From positions 4,154,001-4,218,000 of the forward strand of contig NZ_CP010836.1 in assembly GCF_000935025.1 (NCBI RefSeq): a stretch of DNA of 64,000 nt, read 5' to 3'. Each line of letters starts with the position of its first letter. Position 1 is the first letter of the stretch. The translations under genes were made by a program, and so were the position numbers. This document shows, piece after piece, positions 53,462-62,258 of this stretch. Under the pieces are notes generated by a model. That model did not search any database. It was not told the DNA's origin and worked only from the letters and a program-made list of their open reading frames with translations. Origin of the DNA: Sphingomonas hengshuiensis. Its GTDB lineage: Bacteria; Pseudomonadota; Alphaproteobacteria; Sphingomonadales; Sphingomonadaceae.

Positions 53462-54484
53462 TCATGATGTCCTCGCCGGCGCGCGAAAACTGCCGCCGCG
53501 CGTGAGGATCGCCCAGATGATCCGCGCCATCTTGTTCGCCAGCGCGACGGCCGCGACCAGCGGTGGCCGACGTTCCATCAGCGCCATCAACCAGGGCGAG
53601 GCCTTCTCTGGCGCGACGCGGGCGCGCTTGATTACCGAGAAGGCACCAAGCACCAACAGCGTTCGCAGGGTCTGATCACCCGCCTTGGTGATTCGCCCGA
53701 GCCGGGCCTTGCCGCCGGTCGAGTTCTGGCGCGGTGTCAGGCCAAGCCAGGCTGCGAAGTCGCGGCCCGTTGGAAATCTAGAAACATCCCCGGCAAGCGC
53801 AATGATCGTTGTCGAGGTCACCGGTCCCACGCCCGGAATCGTACTCAGCCGCTTGCAGGTATCGTCGAACTGCGTGCTGGCCGCGATCTGGTGATCGAGG
53901 GTCACCAACCGGGCTTCCACCGCTCGAATAGCATCAGCGAGCAATCGATAGGGCTCGCGGATCAACTCCGGGAGGCGATCGTCGCCCGCGCTCGCGATGC
54001 GCAGAATCTCGGTCGCGCCGCCAAGCCCCTGGTTGGTCACAATGCCAAACTCGGCCATCCCGGCGCGAAGGGCGTTCAACATGGCGGTGCGCTGACCGAC
54101 AAACTGGGTCCGCAGCCGATGCATCAAGGCCAGCGCCTGTGTGTCCGGCGCCTTGATCGGCACAAAGCGCATGGTCGGTCTGGTCACCGCTTCGCAGATA
54201 CCCTCCGCGTCGGCCGCATCGTTCTTGCCGCGCTTCACATAGGGCTTCACGTAGTGCGCCGGCATGAGGCGAACATCGTGGCCGAGCGACTGGAGATGGC
54301 GACCCCAGTAATGCGCCGTGCCGCACGCTTCGATCCCAACGAGGCATGGCGGGATCTCTTCGAATAGCCGAACGAGCTGCGCTCGAGAATAGCGCTTGCG
54401 GAGCACTACCGTGCCCGCCGCATCCACCGCGTGCACTTGGAACACGTGCTTCGCGATATCCAAACCGATCGTTGCGATCTCCAT
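53462..54484 (-). CDS. IS110-family transposase/recombinase
   Basis: 340 residues from ATG 54484 (AGGAGGAACGGAG). The N-terminal DEDD RuvC-like domain has IGLDIAKHVFQVHAVD, LVGIEACGTAHYWG and KRGKNDAADAEGICEA. The C-terminal Tnp2 part has LSTIPGVGPVTSTTIIALAG and FAAWLGLTPRQNSTGGKARL with the Ser. IS110 recombinases use a bridge RNA from the element's non-coding end. The gene looks intact. Confidence 0.92.
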   Translation of the reverse strand: MEIATIGLDIAKHVFQVHAVDAAGTVVLRKRYSRAQLVRLFEEIPPCLVGIEACGTAHYWGRHLQSLGHDVRLMPAHYVKPYVKRGKNDAADAEGICEAVTRPTMRFVPIKAPDTQALALMHRLRTQFVGQRTAMLNALRAGMAEFGIVTNQGLGGATEILRIASAGDDRLPELIREPYRLLADAIRAVEARLVTLDHQIAASTQFDDTCKRLSTIPGVGPVTSTTIIALAGDVSRFPTGRDFAAWLGLTPRQNSTGGKARLGRITKAGDQTLRTLLVLGAFSVIKRARVAPEKASPWLMALMERRPPLVAAVALANKMARIIWAILTRGGSFRAPARTS

Positions 54485-54562
54485 CTCCGTTCCTCCTGTC
54501 ATGCTGCGAATCAGCAACTGATGGTATCCCGCAGCCGTCCCACCTCATCAGAGGAGGACGCG

Positions 54563-54604
54563 GGCCTGGGCCCGCGTTGCGGCCCGCCGGCGCGGGCCCA
54601 GGCC
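54563..54604. repeat. Strong GC hairpin between IS110 transposase and DUF2493 gene
   Basis: GGCCTGGGCCCGCG (54563-54576) pairs perfectly over 14 bases with CGCGGGCCCAGGCC (54591-54604). The loop is 14 bases. It is 37 bases after the DUF2493 stop on the - strand and 79 bases upstream of the IS110 start. It could be a terminator for the DUF2493 transcript or part of the IS110 non-coding end. Confidence 0.7.
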
Positions 54605-54640
54605 TGGCTCGCCCGGCTTGGGCTGCGTTGGAGGCGACGA

Positions 54641-55564
54641 TCATCGCTGCCTGCGGTCGATGATCGCGATGCCGGCGCTGCGCGCCTTGTCGAACAAATT
54701 GTCCTGAATGCCACCGCCCGGGAAGATGATGATGCCACGCGGCATGCAGGCAATCACGCGGTCGTTGCGCTTGAACGGAGCGGATGCCCGATTGTGCTTC
54801 ACGAAGTCGGGCTTGAACGGCACCTGCGGGATCTTGCGCTCGCCTGCCCAGAGCGAAGCGATATGCTCGGCGCCTTTGCTGGCCCCGCCGTGGATCAGGA
54901 CCATCGCCGGGTGGCGGCTATGGACCTTGTCGAGCACCTGCCAGATCGTGCGATGATCCATGTAATCGGTGCCACCGCTGACATAAATGCGCTCGCCGGG
55001 TGGTAGGAGGAGCTTTGCATCGGTCCAGCGCCGATCGTTCACGAATTCGCGGCTTTCGATCACCGCCGCGGTCATCGCAGCGCGGTTGAGCATCGAGCCG
55101 CTCTTGGGCAGCCAGGGTTTGCGGAAATAGTGGCGAAACTGCTCGGCGAATGCTTCGCGATACGCTTCCATCGCGTCGCGGCGCTCGATCATGCTCCTGC
55201 CCTCGGCGATCAGCGTTTCGAGTTCGACCGACTTGACCTCGGACCCGTCCTGCTCGCGCTGGAGGCGCTTCTGCGCCAGCTCGTTGCTATCCAGCTGCCG
55301 GTCGGCCCGCTCGGTCGCGCGGTGAAAGACATTGGTGAACCCCCAGAGGAGTTCCTCGAGTTCGGGCTCGAGGCGGGTATCGGCGAGGCTGGCGCCCATC
55401 GCGTCGAAGGTGTCGGCTGCCGCTGCCTCGATCAGGCGCCCCTCGGGCAGTGGCCTCGGATCGAGATCATCGTCGAATGGCCGTCGGCCGAACAGTTCCA
55501 GTTCCTCCAGCAAATGGGCGAACTGCGATCCGCCCTCGCCCGCCCTGTCGTGAAAATCGTCCAT
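54641..55564 (-). CDS. DUF2493 (SLOG-superfamily) protein
   Basis: 307 residues from ATG 55564 (GGAGCACTTCGG). Long helical N-terminal region, then the DUF2493 domain: RIYVSGGTDYMDHRTIWQVL, MVLIHGGASKGAEHIASLWA, VKHNRASAPFKRND and IIIFPGGGIQDNL. SLOG proteins bind nucleotides or NAD-derived ligands. It is a regular member of the ICE maintenance block. A small leader hairpin (GGCCGC/GCGGCC, 55584-55601) precedes it. Confidence 0.88.
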   Translation of the reverse strand: MDDFHDRAGEGGSQFAHLLEELELFGRRPFDDDLDPRPLPEGRLIEAAAADTFDAMGASLADTRLEPELEELLWGFTNVFHRATERADRQLDSNELAQKRLQREQDGSEVKSVELETLIAEGRSMIERRDAMEAYREAFAEQFRHYFRKPWLPKSGSMLNRAAMTAAVIESREFVNDRRWTDAKLLLPPGERIYVSGGTDYMDHRTIWQVLDKVHSRHPAMVLIHGGASKGAEHIASLWAGERKIPQVPFKPDFVKHNRASAPFKRNDRVIACMPRGIIIFPGGGIQDNLFDKARSAGIAIIDRRQR

Positions 55565-55874
55565 CCGAAGTGCTCCTAGCTGGGGCCGCGTCGCTGCGGC
55601 CTTCCTGGCGACAAGAGGCGGTATCGCGCGTGCCCGCGCACGACCGAGCGCAGCGGCCGGCAAAGCCGGCGGGCGCCGAAGCACAGCGGAGGACCCGGGA
55701 GCGCGGCTATTTTGCTTCGCGATGCAAAGCGGGCCGCAGGCACGCGGCGGAAAATAGCCGCGCGGACGGGTTGCACGGGCACGCGCGATGCCGCCCCGTC
55801 GCCCTCTGGGAAGGCGTATGGCGCGGACTCTCGCCAGCGGAGCAACGGGGGCGATGCCTCCCGGTCATGGGGTA
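55565..55874. other. Leader/intergenic region between DUF2493 and Toprim genes
   Basis: 310 bases, no gene. It holds the large hairpin at 55701-55763 and the smaller one at 55584-55601. Confidence 0.55.
55701..55763 (-). promoter_or_regulatory. Large hairpin with 13-base perfect stem
   Basis: GCGCGGCTATTTT (55701-55713) pairs with AAAATAGCCGCGC (55751-55763) across 37 bases. The flanking AGCGGAGGAC matches that of the hairpin at 35039-35089 upstream of DUF736. Confidence 0.6.
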
Positions 55875-56900
55875 TCAGGGACGATCTTCGGGCAATATCT
55901 GTGCGAGGAGCCGCGTGCGCACCGCTTCCAGACCGAACGCGCCAAGATCCGCGTTGAGGTCACCCAGTTCGGAATCGAGGGGGCGAACATAGACTCCGCA
56001 CTTTCGGGCGCGGCTTGCCAGCGCGGCGAACGCCTTGCGACCGGCGGGATCGCGCTCGCGGGCAACATAGAGCCGCCGAAGCATGGGCGGAAATTCCAGG
56101 GCAGCGAGATGCGCCGATGACAGTGCCGCGATCGCCGGCAGCGTCGGGACCGCGGCGTAAAGCGATAAGGTCGATTCGATACCCTCGCCGGCAGCCATGA
56201 CCGGGGCGGCGATCCCGAAGCGGACGCCATTGCCGAGGAGATGGCCCATCGCTCGTCGCGGATAGGCGACAGGCGCCTTGCCCGATCCGTCCGGGGTCAA
56301 CCAGGTGCGATGCGCACCGGTCACGTTGCCCGCGATATCGGTCACCGCAGCGATCATCGCCGGCATGGCGCACGGAACATCGCCGCGGTCGTCGATCGAA
56401 CGACGATACCAGCAGCGTGGGTGGAAATGCAGAGCGTCCAGGCCGGGCAATGGCGCAATGCCGCGGCCGCGCAGATAGGTTTCGACCTGCGTGCCGGCGA
56501 TGGACTTGCACATCGCCATCAGACGCCGCGCTGCTCCAGGCGAACACGCCGAAGCGTCGCGGGCCACCTTCATGCTGGCGGAAACGGAAGATTCGGGCAG
56601 GCTGAGAAAGCGCCGCGCCTCGGCAAGAGCTTCCCCCAGCGTTCCGGTCAGCGTCGATGCGCGGATGATGTCGAGCAGGTCGCCATGTTCGCCCGACTCC
56701 GCGTCAGTCCATTTGCCCGCCCGGCCGGTTCCGTCGGGACTGTCACGGAGGCGCACATAGAGGCTGCGACCCGGCGTGTTGCGAACATCGCCGACCTGCC
56801 AGTAATTGCCTTCGCGGCGGCCGTTGGAAAGATAGCGCCGGCACAGTCTTTCGGCTTGCCCCGCCAGGTCGCGCGCGATCGCGCTTGCAGGATGCTCCAT
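55875..56900 (-). CDS. Toprim-domain protein (DUF7146 plus Toprim)
   Basis: 341 residues from ATG 56900. The N-terminal part (AERLCRRYLSNGRREGNYWQ, RSLYVRLRDSP, AGKWTDAESGEHGDLLDII) is the DUF7146 zinc-less primase-like domain. The Toprim part has VMAAGEGIESTLSLYAAVP and LYVARERDPAGRKAF in place of the usual DxD. Such proteins are conserved in ICE maintenance blocks and may prime or process ICE DNA. Confidence 0.88.
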   Translation of the reverse strand: MEHPASAIARDLAGQAERLCRRYLSNGRREGNYWQVGDVRNTPGRSLYVRLRDSPDGTGRAGKWTDAESGEHGDLLDIIRASTLTGTLGEALAEARRFLSLPESSVSASMKVARDASACSPGAARRLMAMCKSIAGTQVETYLRGRGIAPLPGLDALHFHPRCWYRRSIDDRGDVPCAMPAMIAAVTDIAGNVTGAHRTWLTPDGSGKAPVAYPRRAMGHLLGNGVRFGIAAPVMAAGEGIESTLSLYAAVPTLPAIAALSSAHLAALEFPPMLRRLYVARERDPAGRKAFAALASRARKCGVYVRPLDSELGDLNADLGAFGLEAVRTRLLAQILPEDRP

Positions 56901-56914
56901 CGCCCGTCTCCCGC

Positions 56915-57184
56915 TCAGACCGCGCCGGCAGTGCGCGCCTCGACCCGCGAGATCGGAAAGCGTTCGAGCAGCCTCGCCAGAATCGCCGGACCATCGCCGC
57001 GGGTCGGCACGAACAGGCTCAGCCTCCACGATATGATCCCGGACATCAGGCCCATCGCCTTGAGGCTTTCTGCACCGAGGGGGTTGAAGCCGGCCAGCTC
57101 GATGCGGTGGAGACGCATCGCGAGACCGCGCTGATTCCGTTGGCGTTCAGCGAGGCACAGCGCCATCGGCATCGCGCGCACCAA
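56915..57184 (-). CDS. Small ICE-associated hypothetical protein
   Basis: 89 residues (starts at 57184, 57169 or 57118 are possible). RLHRIELAGFNPLGAESLKAMG and FVPTRGDGPAILARLLERFP. It is coupled to both neighbours and its position is typical for this block. Function unknown. Confidence 0.6.
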   Translation of the reverse strand: MVRAMPMALCLAERQRNQRGLAMRLHRIELAGFNPLGAESLKAMGLMSGIISWRLSLFVPTRGDGPAILARLLERFPISRVEARTAGAV

Positions 57185-57332
57185 GCGCTGCGATCATCGT
57201 CGTGCGATGCCCGTGGGCGTCGATCCGGGCGTCCGGTTCGAGGATAGACAAAAGCTCGAGTGCGGCGCGGCGAAGGCCGTGGGCGGGGTCGGGGGAAAGG
57301 CGAAGCGGGCGCATCAGGTTGCGCTCCGCCAA
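57147..57332 (-). CDS. Small ICE-associated hypothetical protein
   Basis: 61 residues: RLSPDPAHGLRRAALELLSI and DARIDAHGHRTTMIAALG. It overlaps the next gene by 38 bases. No family recognised. Confidence 0.5.
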   Translation of the reverse strand: MAERNLMRPLRLSPDPAHGLRRAALELLSILEPDARIDAHGHRTTMIAALGARDADGAVPR

Positions 57333-57414
57333 GGATCCGCAGGTTCATGGCAGGTCTCCGGAATTTGGGAGGCGGCGGACATTTCGGGTCGCGCATGGAT
57401 CGTCAGCTAGCGGG

Positions 57415-57639
57415 TTACGCCGTGTCCTCGGGCGGCCGGTAGAGCGCGAAAGGATCGCCGTCGGCAAGATGCCCGAACGGCGTCGTGCAATAGGCCGAGC
57501 CGTCAAAGCCGACGGCACACAGGACGTACCGAGGTTCGCCGGATGCGGCGTCGGCGCATTCGAGGAGGGCAAGATTGCCGTCCGCGGCAGCCCGCAACAG
57601 CGTGTCGAAATTGGTGCGATATGTGTCTGGGATAGCCAT
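57415..57639 (-). CDS. DUF6117 family protein
   Basis: 74 residues. RTNFDTLLRAAADGNLALLE and CADAASGEPRYVLCAVG with the end TPFGHLADGDPFALY match DUF6117, a small family carried with ICE parB genes. AGCAGGAGCGCCCG precedes the ATG. Confidence 0.85.
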   Translation of the reverse strand: MAIPDTYRTNFDTLLRAAADGNLALLECADAASGEPRYVLCAVGFDGSAYCTTPFGHLADGDPFALYRPPEDTA

Positions 57640-57669
57640 CGGGCGCTCCTGCTGCTGAAGGGGACAAGA

Positions 57670-57695
57670 GGAGCGGGACGGTCAACGCCCGCTCC
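57670..57695 (-). terminator. Hairpin between parB and DUF6117 genes
   Basis: GGAGCGGG (57670-57677) pairs with CCCGCTCC (57688-57695) around ten bases, nine bases past the parB stop. On the - strand it is followed by TCTTGTCCCCTT. It may attenuate read-through from parB or act as the leader of the DUF6117 gene. Confidence 0.4.
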
Positions 57696-57703
57696 CCAGT
57701 CGG

Positions 57704-59815
57704 TCACTGGGCGGCGATCGCCATCGGCTCCTCGTCCCCGGACGCATCCGGCATGGCGAGGAAGGCAGGGAGCTCGACCGCCGCCGTGGCATCGAGCAGC
57801 TCGGCGCGGGCGGGCAGCTCGGGAGTGCGCAGCGGCTCGGGCAGCCAGCCCGCGCCGTCCATCAGCCGTTCGGCCTCGCGGGCCATGTCCGGCTTCTTCA
57901 GATGGTCGATCAGCGCAGCGGTCTCGCCGCCCTTGCCTTCCCTCACCGCGTCGAGAATGCGCGCCTTGGTCACCTTGCCGAAGAAATTGTCGGCTGTGGG
58001 CTTCCAGCCGCAGGCGACCATGTCGAGCCCGGCCGCGCGAGCAAGGACGTGGCTGTGCACGAGCCGCCGTTCGACTATGTGCGCCGAGATGCGCCCATTG
58101 TCGTAGTTGGGCGCCACTTCGTAGAGCGCGTTCACCGAATAAGCGGCGCAATGCGCGAACAGCTCGGCCTGCTCGGCAGCGTCGAGCAGCTGAAGCGCGT
58201 CCCAGAGGTCCCGATCGGATTGGGGCAAGCGCTCTTTCCACAGGGCGTGCCGGGCCTCGATCGCGATGGCGGCGGGACTGTCCTTCATGCCGGTGGGCTG
58301 GAAGCCGAACCCGACCCTGGTCAGGCTGACCGTGAGGCAGCTCTCAGTGCGGCCATGATAAAGGCAAGCCAGCACGAAATTGTGCAGCACCGCCGCGAAC
58401 GCGACCTGAGGATTACCGGCGATCGCGTCCTGGAGCGCGAGGGTACGCTCGGCCGTAAGTTCGGAGAGGAGGCGGTCGGGCAGCGGCTTCAGACCCTCCT
58501 CCTCGTCTCCGGTCTGCGGCTCGTCCCCATCGGATTGGGGTTCAGGCCTGAGCTGAGGGTCACCGTTATCGACCGCGTCATCCCGCTGCCCGCCCTCGCC
58601 TTCCTCGTGATGTTCGGTCTCGACGACCGGCTCGTCCTCGGGTCGAACCCAGCCGGGATCGACCAGGAATTCGCCGTTCCGCTCGATCGTGACGAACACG
58701 CCCGCCATCGCCATCTCGGCGGGGTCGTAGGTCCAGGTGCCGCCAGCGAGCTCGGCAATATGCTCGTCGAGCGCGTTCACCCGCGCATCGATTTCATCCG
58801 GGATCTCGTCGGCACCGCTCCACGCGGCCTCGAGCGCTTCCGCCTCGGCCTGGAGCGTGGCCACTTCGGCCAAATCCGCCTCGGTCGGCGGAGTGTGGGT
58901 CGCCTCGATCGGTCGCAGCCCGTGGTGATAGCCATAGGGCAGATCGATCGCCGCCTCGACCCACTTCCATCCTTCGGCGCGGATGCGGTCGGCCTCGGCG
59001 CCGAGCTTCTCGAGCACGAGCTGGTCGAGCAGTGCGGCATCCTGCAGCCAGCCGCCGCGGTCCTCCTCGAACAGGTCGCGCACCACGCAACCGCCGCCCG
59101 CGAGATAGGTGTCGATGCCAACGAACAGCGCTCGCGGATCGCCTGCGGGGACCGTGGTCTCGTTCAGGCGGGCACGGATGAAATGCGCCGACTGGTTGTG
59201 ATGACCCTGGACCAGCTCCCAAACCCGCTCCTGGCGAACAGGGTCATCGCAAACGGTGAACGCCATCAGTTGCTCGAGGGTCATGCCGTCGGCGGCATAG
59301 ACTTCGTGCAACGCGGGCGACACGCAAGCGAGCTTGAGCCGCTGCCGCACGACTGCGGGTGTGACGTGGAACCGCGCCGCGACATCCTCGATCCCACCGC
59401 CCTGGTCGACAAGGCTCTGCATGGCGCGGAATTCGTCGAGCGGATGAAGCGCCTCGCGGAACGCATTCTCGGCATAGCTGTCCTCCTCGGCCGAGACATC
59501 GCCGTCGGCGGGCTTGACCACGCAGGGGATGACCGCGTCGGCGGCGAGACGCTTGCGCTTGATGAGGATCTCGAGCGCGCGGTAGCGCCGACCTCCGGCG
59601 GGCACGTGGAACGTGCCGGTATACTGGCCCTCGGCGTCGAGCAGCGGCCGGACGCTGAGGCCCTGGAGCAGCCCGCGGCGTTCGATGTCGCCGGCCAGGT
59701 CCTCGATCGTGACGCCGTTCTTCACGCGGCGCACGTTCGACTGGGACAGGACCAGGAGGTTGAAGGGAATCCCCTGCGCGGGCGCGAGGACGATCTTGGG
59801 TTGGGCTTTCGCCAT
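57704..59815 (-). CDS. ParB/RepB/Spo0J family partition protein
   Basis: 703 residues from ATG 59815 (TGGAGAACCGAC). ParB nuclease-like domain at 20-130 (LSQSNVRRVKNGVTIEDLAG, RRGLLQGLSVRPLL, HVPAGGRRYRALEIL) and HTH at about 150-190 (IEDVAARFHVTPAVVRQRLK). The long C-terminal region has a highly acidic stretch near 430-470. These large ParB-like proteins are ICE maintenance genes. There is no parA next to it. Confidence 0.92.
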   Translation of the reverse strand: MAKAQPKIVLAPAQGIPFNLLVLSQSNVRRVKNGVTIEDLAGDIERRGLLQGLSVRPLLDAEGQYTGTFHVPAGGRRYRALEILIKRKRLAADAVIPCVVKPADGDVSAEEDSYAENAFREALHPLDEFRAMQSLVDQGGGIEDVAARFHVTPAVVRQRLKLACVSPALHEVYAADGMTLEQLMAFTVCDDPVRQERVWELVQGHHNQSAHFIRARLNETTVPAGDPRALFVGIDTYLAGGGCVVRDLFEEDRGGWLQDAALLDQLVLEKLGAEADRIRAEGWKWVEAAIDLPYGYHHGLRPIEATHTPPTEADLAEVATLQAEAEALEAAWSGADEIPDEIDARVNALDEHIAELAGGTWTYDPAEMAMAGVFVTIERNGEFLVDPGWVRPEDEPVVETEHHEEGEGGQRDDAVDNGDPQLRPEPQSDGDEPQTGDEEEGLKPLPDRLLSELTAERTLALQDAIAGNPQVAFAAVLHNFVLACLYHGRTESCLTVSLTRVGFGFQPTGMKDSPAAIAIEARHALWKERLPQSDRDLWDALQLLDAAEQAELFAHCAAYSVNALYEVAPNYDNGRISAHIVERRLVHSHVLARAAGLDMVACGWKPTADNFFGKVTKARILDAVREGKGGETAALIDHLKKPDMAREAERLMDGAGWLPEPLRTPELPARAELLDATAAVELPAFLAMPDASGDEEPMAIAAQ

Positions 59816-59827
59816 GTCGGTTCTCCA

Positions 59828-59875
59828 CATGGCGGGAGGGTAAGGAGACTCTCTCCCGACCTTCATCCCGCCATG
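59828..59875 (-). promoter_or_regulatory. Nested hairpin leader of parB
   Basis: Outer stem CATGGCGGG (59828-59836) with CCCGCCATG (59867-59875); inner stem GGAGA (59844-59848) with TCTCC (59852-59856). The ribosome binding sequence GGAGAA lies directly between the structure and the start codon. The same layout precedes the DUF932 gene. Confidence 0.55.
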
Positions 59876-59937
59876 GGAACGGCGCAGCCCTCACCCTTTA
59901 GGAGGAGGACTGCGCCGCCTGGCGAAACTGACGTGGA

Positions 59938-61137
59938 TCAGTGCGCGGCCGCGAGGAGCTTCGCGGCCTTGCCTTCAAGATCGAGCCGCGCATCCTGGTG
60001 CGGCTTGTCGCGGGCGAGCGCGGTGATCCCCTGGACGAAGTCGAAGATCGAGGTGGGCGGATGCCCCTCCTCGTCGAGCACGGTCGCGATGATCCTGCCG
60101 GTCTCCGCCTTGGAGAAGCCACGCTTGCGCAGGAAATCCTGCCGGTCCTCGTCAGTGCGGGCGACGATGCGCTGCCGCGCGGCCATGATTCCGGACATGA
60201 AGGGCTGGGGCGACGAGGTCGCAAAATTCTCCAGCGCCGGCGCCGCCTCGTGCGCGAACCGGTTCGCGGCGAACTTGCTGTGTCGGATGCTGATCTCCTC
60301 GAAGCCCTCGGCGCCCCAGATGTTGCGGTTCATGCAGACCGCGCGGAGATAGAAGGACGCCATGCCGAGCGTCTTCGCGCCGACCTCGCTGTTCCAGCAG
60401 TAGAAGCCGCGGAAGAACAGGTCCGGATCGCCATTGGGCAGCCGACCGGCCTCGATCGGATGGGCGTCATCGACGAGGAACAGGAACACGTCGCGGTCGC
60501 TCGCATAGAGGGTGGTGGTGTCCCTGGTGATCTCGACATTGGGATTGTGCATCATCGTGGACCAGTCGAGCAGGCCGGGGACCTTCCAGCGGGTGTCACC
60601 GGTGCCGTTGCCGGCGATTTTCATTACCGCTTCGACCAGCTCATGGTCCCAGATCCGTCCGTAATCGGGTCCGGTCACAGCGCGCAGCTCGGTGCGCCCG
60701 TCCTCGGTTTCGAGGGTCTTCATCAACTCGCCCCGGTGAGAGAGCAGGCCGTGCTGGAGATTGATCCCGGCAAGCGGCGCGGGAAGCTGGCGCAGATAGC
60801 CCGAAGGCGCGCCGACCAGGCTGCAAAGCTGGCCGAACGACCAATGGGTTGGTGCCACCGGCTCGTCGCGGCCTGGCACGATCAAAGCGAGGCGTTCGGC
60901 ATTGTCGCAGCTCGCCTCCACCCGGACCTCCCGGGTCTCGACGGTGCGGGTCGTGGCGCGCGTTGCGCGCGCCAGCGTCGCCGCATGGAGCTCGCGCAAC
61001 GAGAGATAGCGCTCGTCGTCGGGGCGCGAGAACCATTCGGACGAGACGCGCCCGATGCGAGATCCTCGCGAGATATCGACCTTGTAGGGACCCGGACGCC
61101 GGGGCGGCGCGGATGCGTGATTGAGGACAGTCGCCAT
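59938..61137 (-). CDS. DUF932 family protein
   Basis: 399 residues: FSRPDDERYLSLRELHAATL, LETEDGRTELRAVTGPDYGR, FLFLVDDAHPIEAGRL and RGFYCWNSEVGAKTLGMASF are DUF932 signatures (phage/plasmid-like, related to LGT-like proteins). It starts the parB block on the - strand. Function is unknown, but it accompanies ICE and plasmid maintenance genes. Confidence 0.92.
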   Translation of the reverse strand: MATVLNHASAPPRRPGPYKVDISRGSRIGRVSSEWFSRPDDERYLSLRELHAATLARATRATTRTVETREVRVEASCDNAERLALIVPGRDEPVAPTHWSFGQLCSLVGAPSGYLRQLPAPLAGINLQHGLLSHRGELMKTLETEDGRTELRAVTGPDYGRIWDHELVEAVMKIAGNGTGDTRWKVPGLLDWSTMMHNPNVEITRDTTTLYASDRDVFLFLVDDAHPIEAGRLPNGDPDLFFRGFYCWNSEVGAKTLGMASFYLRAVCMNRNIWGAEGFEEISIRHSKFAANRFAHEAAPALENFATSSPQPFMSGIMAARQRIVARTDEDRQDFLRKRGFSKAETGRIIATVLDEEGHPPTSIFDFVQGITALARDKPHQDARLDLEGKAAKLLAAAH

Positions 61138-61150
61138 GGAATTTCTCCGC

Positions 61151-61189
61151 GACGGGTGCCGAGAGACTTTCTCTCAACCCTGACCCGTC
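61151..61189 (-). promoter_or_regulatory. Nested hairpin leader of the DUF932 gene
   Basis: Outer stem GACGGGT (61151-61157) with ACCCGTC (61183-61189); inner stem GAGAG (61161-61165) with CTCTC (61171-61175) around a five-base loop. GGAGAA follows immediately before the ATG. Same architecture and the same AGTCTC core as the parB leader. Confidence 0.55.
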
Positions 61190-61315
61190 ACGGCCGAACC
61201 GGCCGCGCTCATCCTCTTCGGGGCGCCCGCGGGGCCGCCCGCTGTAGAAGGGACAGAGGTGGTCCCGCCTTCTTGGACAGTTTTGCGGCTGAGCTAAGCT
61301 AATCCGGGTTGTCGA

Positions 61316-62258
61316 TCATGCCGCCATTCTGGTCATCAGATCATGGGGGGCATGCCCCCCATGATCTGAAGCGCCGATCCACCCATAGGCTTCCGCCGGA
61401 GTTCGCCCGGCTAGTCCCGAGTGGGGTCGCTGGTGATTGTAATAGGTGATCCACCGGCCAAGGCCAGCTCGCAGCTCCGAGCCGGTCTCGAACGCGTGCA
61501 GATAGACGCACGCATATTTGAGGGAGCGCCACAGCCGCTCGATGAAGACATTGTCCATCCACCGACCCCTCCGTCCATGCTGATCCGCACCTCGGCGCCG
61601 CGCAGCACGCTGGTGAACGCAAAGCTGGTAAACTGGCTGCCCTGATCCGTGTTGAAGATCTCAGGCCGACCGAAGCGCGCCAGCGCTTCCTCCAGCGCCG
61701 CGACGCAGAAGCCCGCGTCCATCGTGTTCGACAGTCGCAAGGCCCGCACCTTTCGCGTCGCCCAGTCCATGATCGCGACCAGATACAGGAAGCCCCGGCG
61801 CATCGGGATATAGGTCACGTCCGCGCACCAGACGTGGTTCGGTCGCTCGATCGCCAGCTTGCGCAGCAGATAGGGATAGACTCGGTGCTGCGGGTGCGGA
61901 TCACTCGTGCGCGGCCGCTGGTAGATCGGCGACCGCCCTCCACCGCTTTCCAACGATGCTGCGCATCGTTGGAGCCTTGCGCGGCTCCGCCCATCTTCGC
62001 CATCAGCCGCCGCACCCGTCGTCGTCCGACATCATGGCCATTGCGGCGCAGATGCCGGACCATCTGGCGGCTGCCGTACCACGGCATGTCGAGGAACGCC
62101 GCATCAATCACCCGCATCAGCGCCAGCGTCTCTTCGGTCTCCGGCACTGGCGCGTAATAGTAGCTCGACCGGCTGATCGACAGCAGGCGGCATTGCGCCG
62201 CGATCGACAGGCAGTGGTGAGCAGGATCGATCCACTCCCGCCGCCGTGCCACGCTCAT
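61316..62258 (-). pseudogene. IS3-family transposase OrfB, broken twice
   Basis: HTH_21 part and integrase core are all present but in three frames: SRSSYYYAPVPETEETLALM to LMAKMG; then SPIYQRPRTSDPHPQHRVYP, NHVWCADVTYIPMRRG (first Asp) and FNTDQGSQFTSF (second Asp); then MDNVFIERLWRSLKYACVYL (Glu). The first break is an insertion of about 53 bases at 61935-61990. The second is a one-base loss near 61566-61570 (GGAGGGG for GGACGGGG). Confidence 0.85.
61950..61988. repeat. Two adjacent small palindromes inserted in OrfB
   Basis: CCAACGATGC-TGC-GCATCGTTGG (61950-61972) and GGAGCC-TTGCGC-GGCTCC (61971-61988) lie back to back within the segment that interrupts the transposase frame. They look like a short palindromic mobile or REP-like unit. 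Confidence 0.6.

Noticed and set aside
57902..60352. 816-residue open frame on the + strand
   Set aside because: It lies antisense to parB and the DUF932 gene, has no family motifs and is a result of high GC codon bias.
59941..61302. 453-residue + strand frame
   Set aside because: Antisense to the DUF932 gene.
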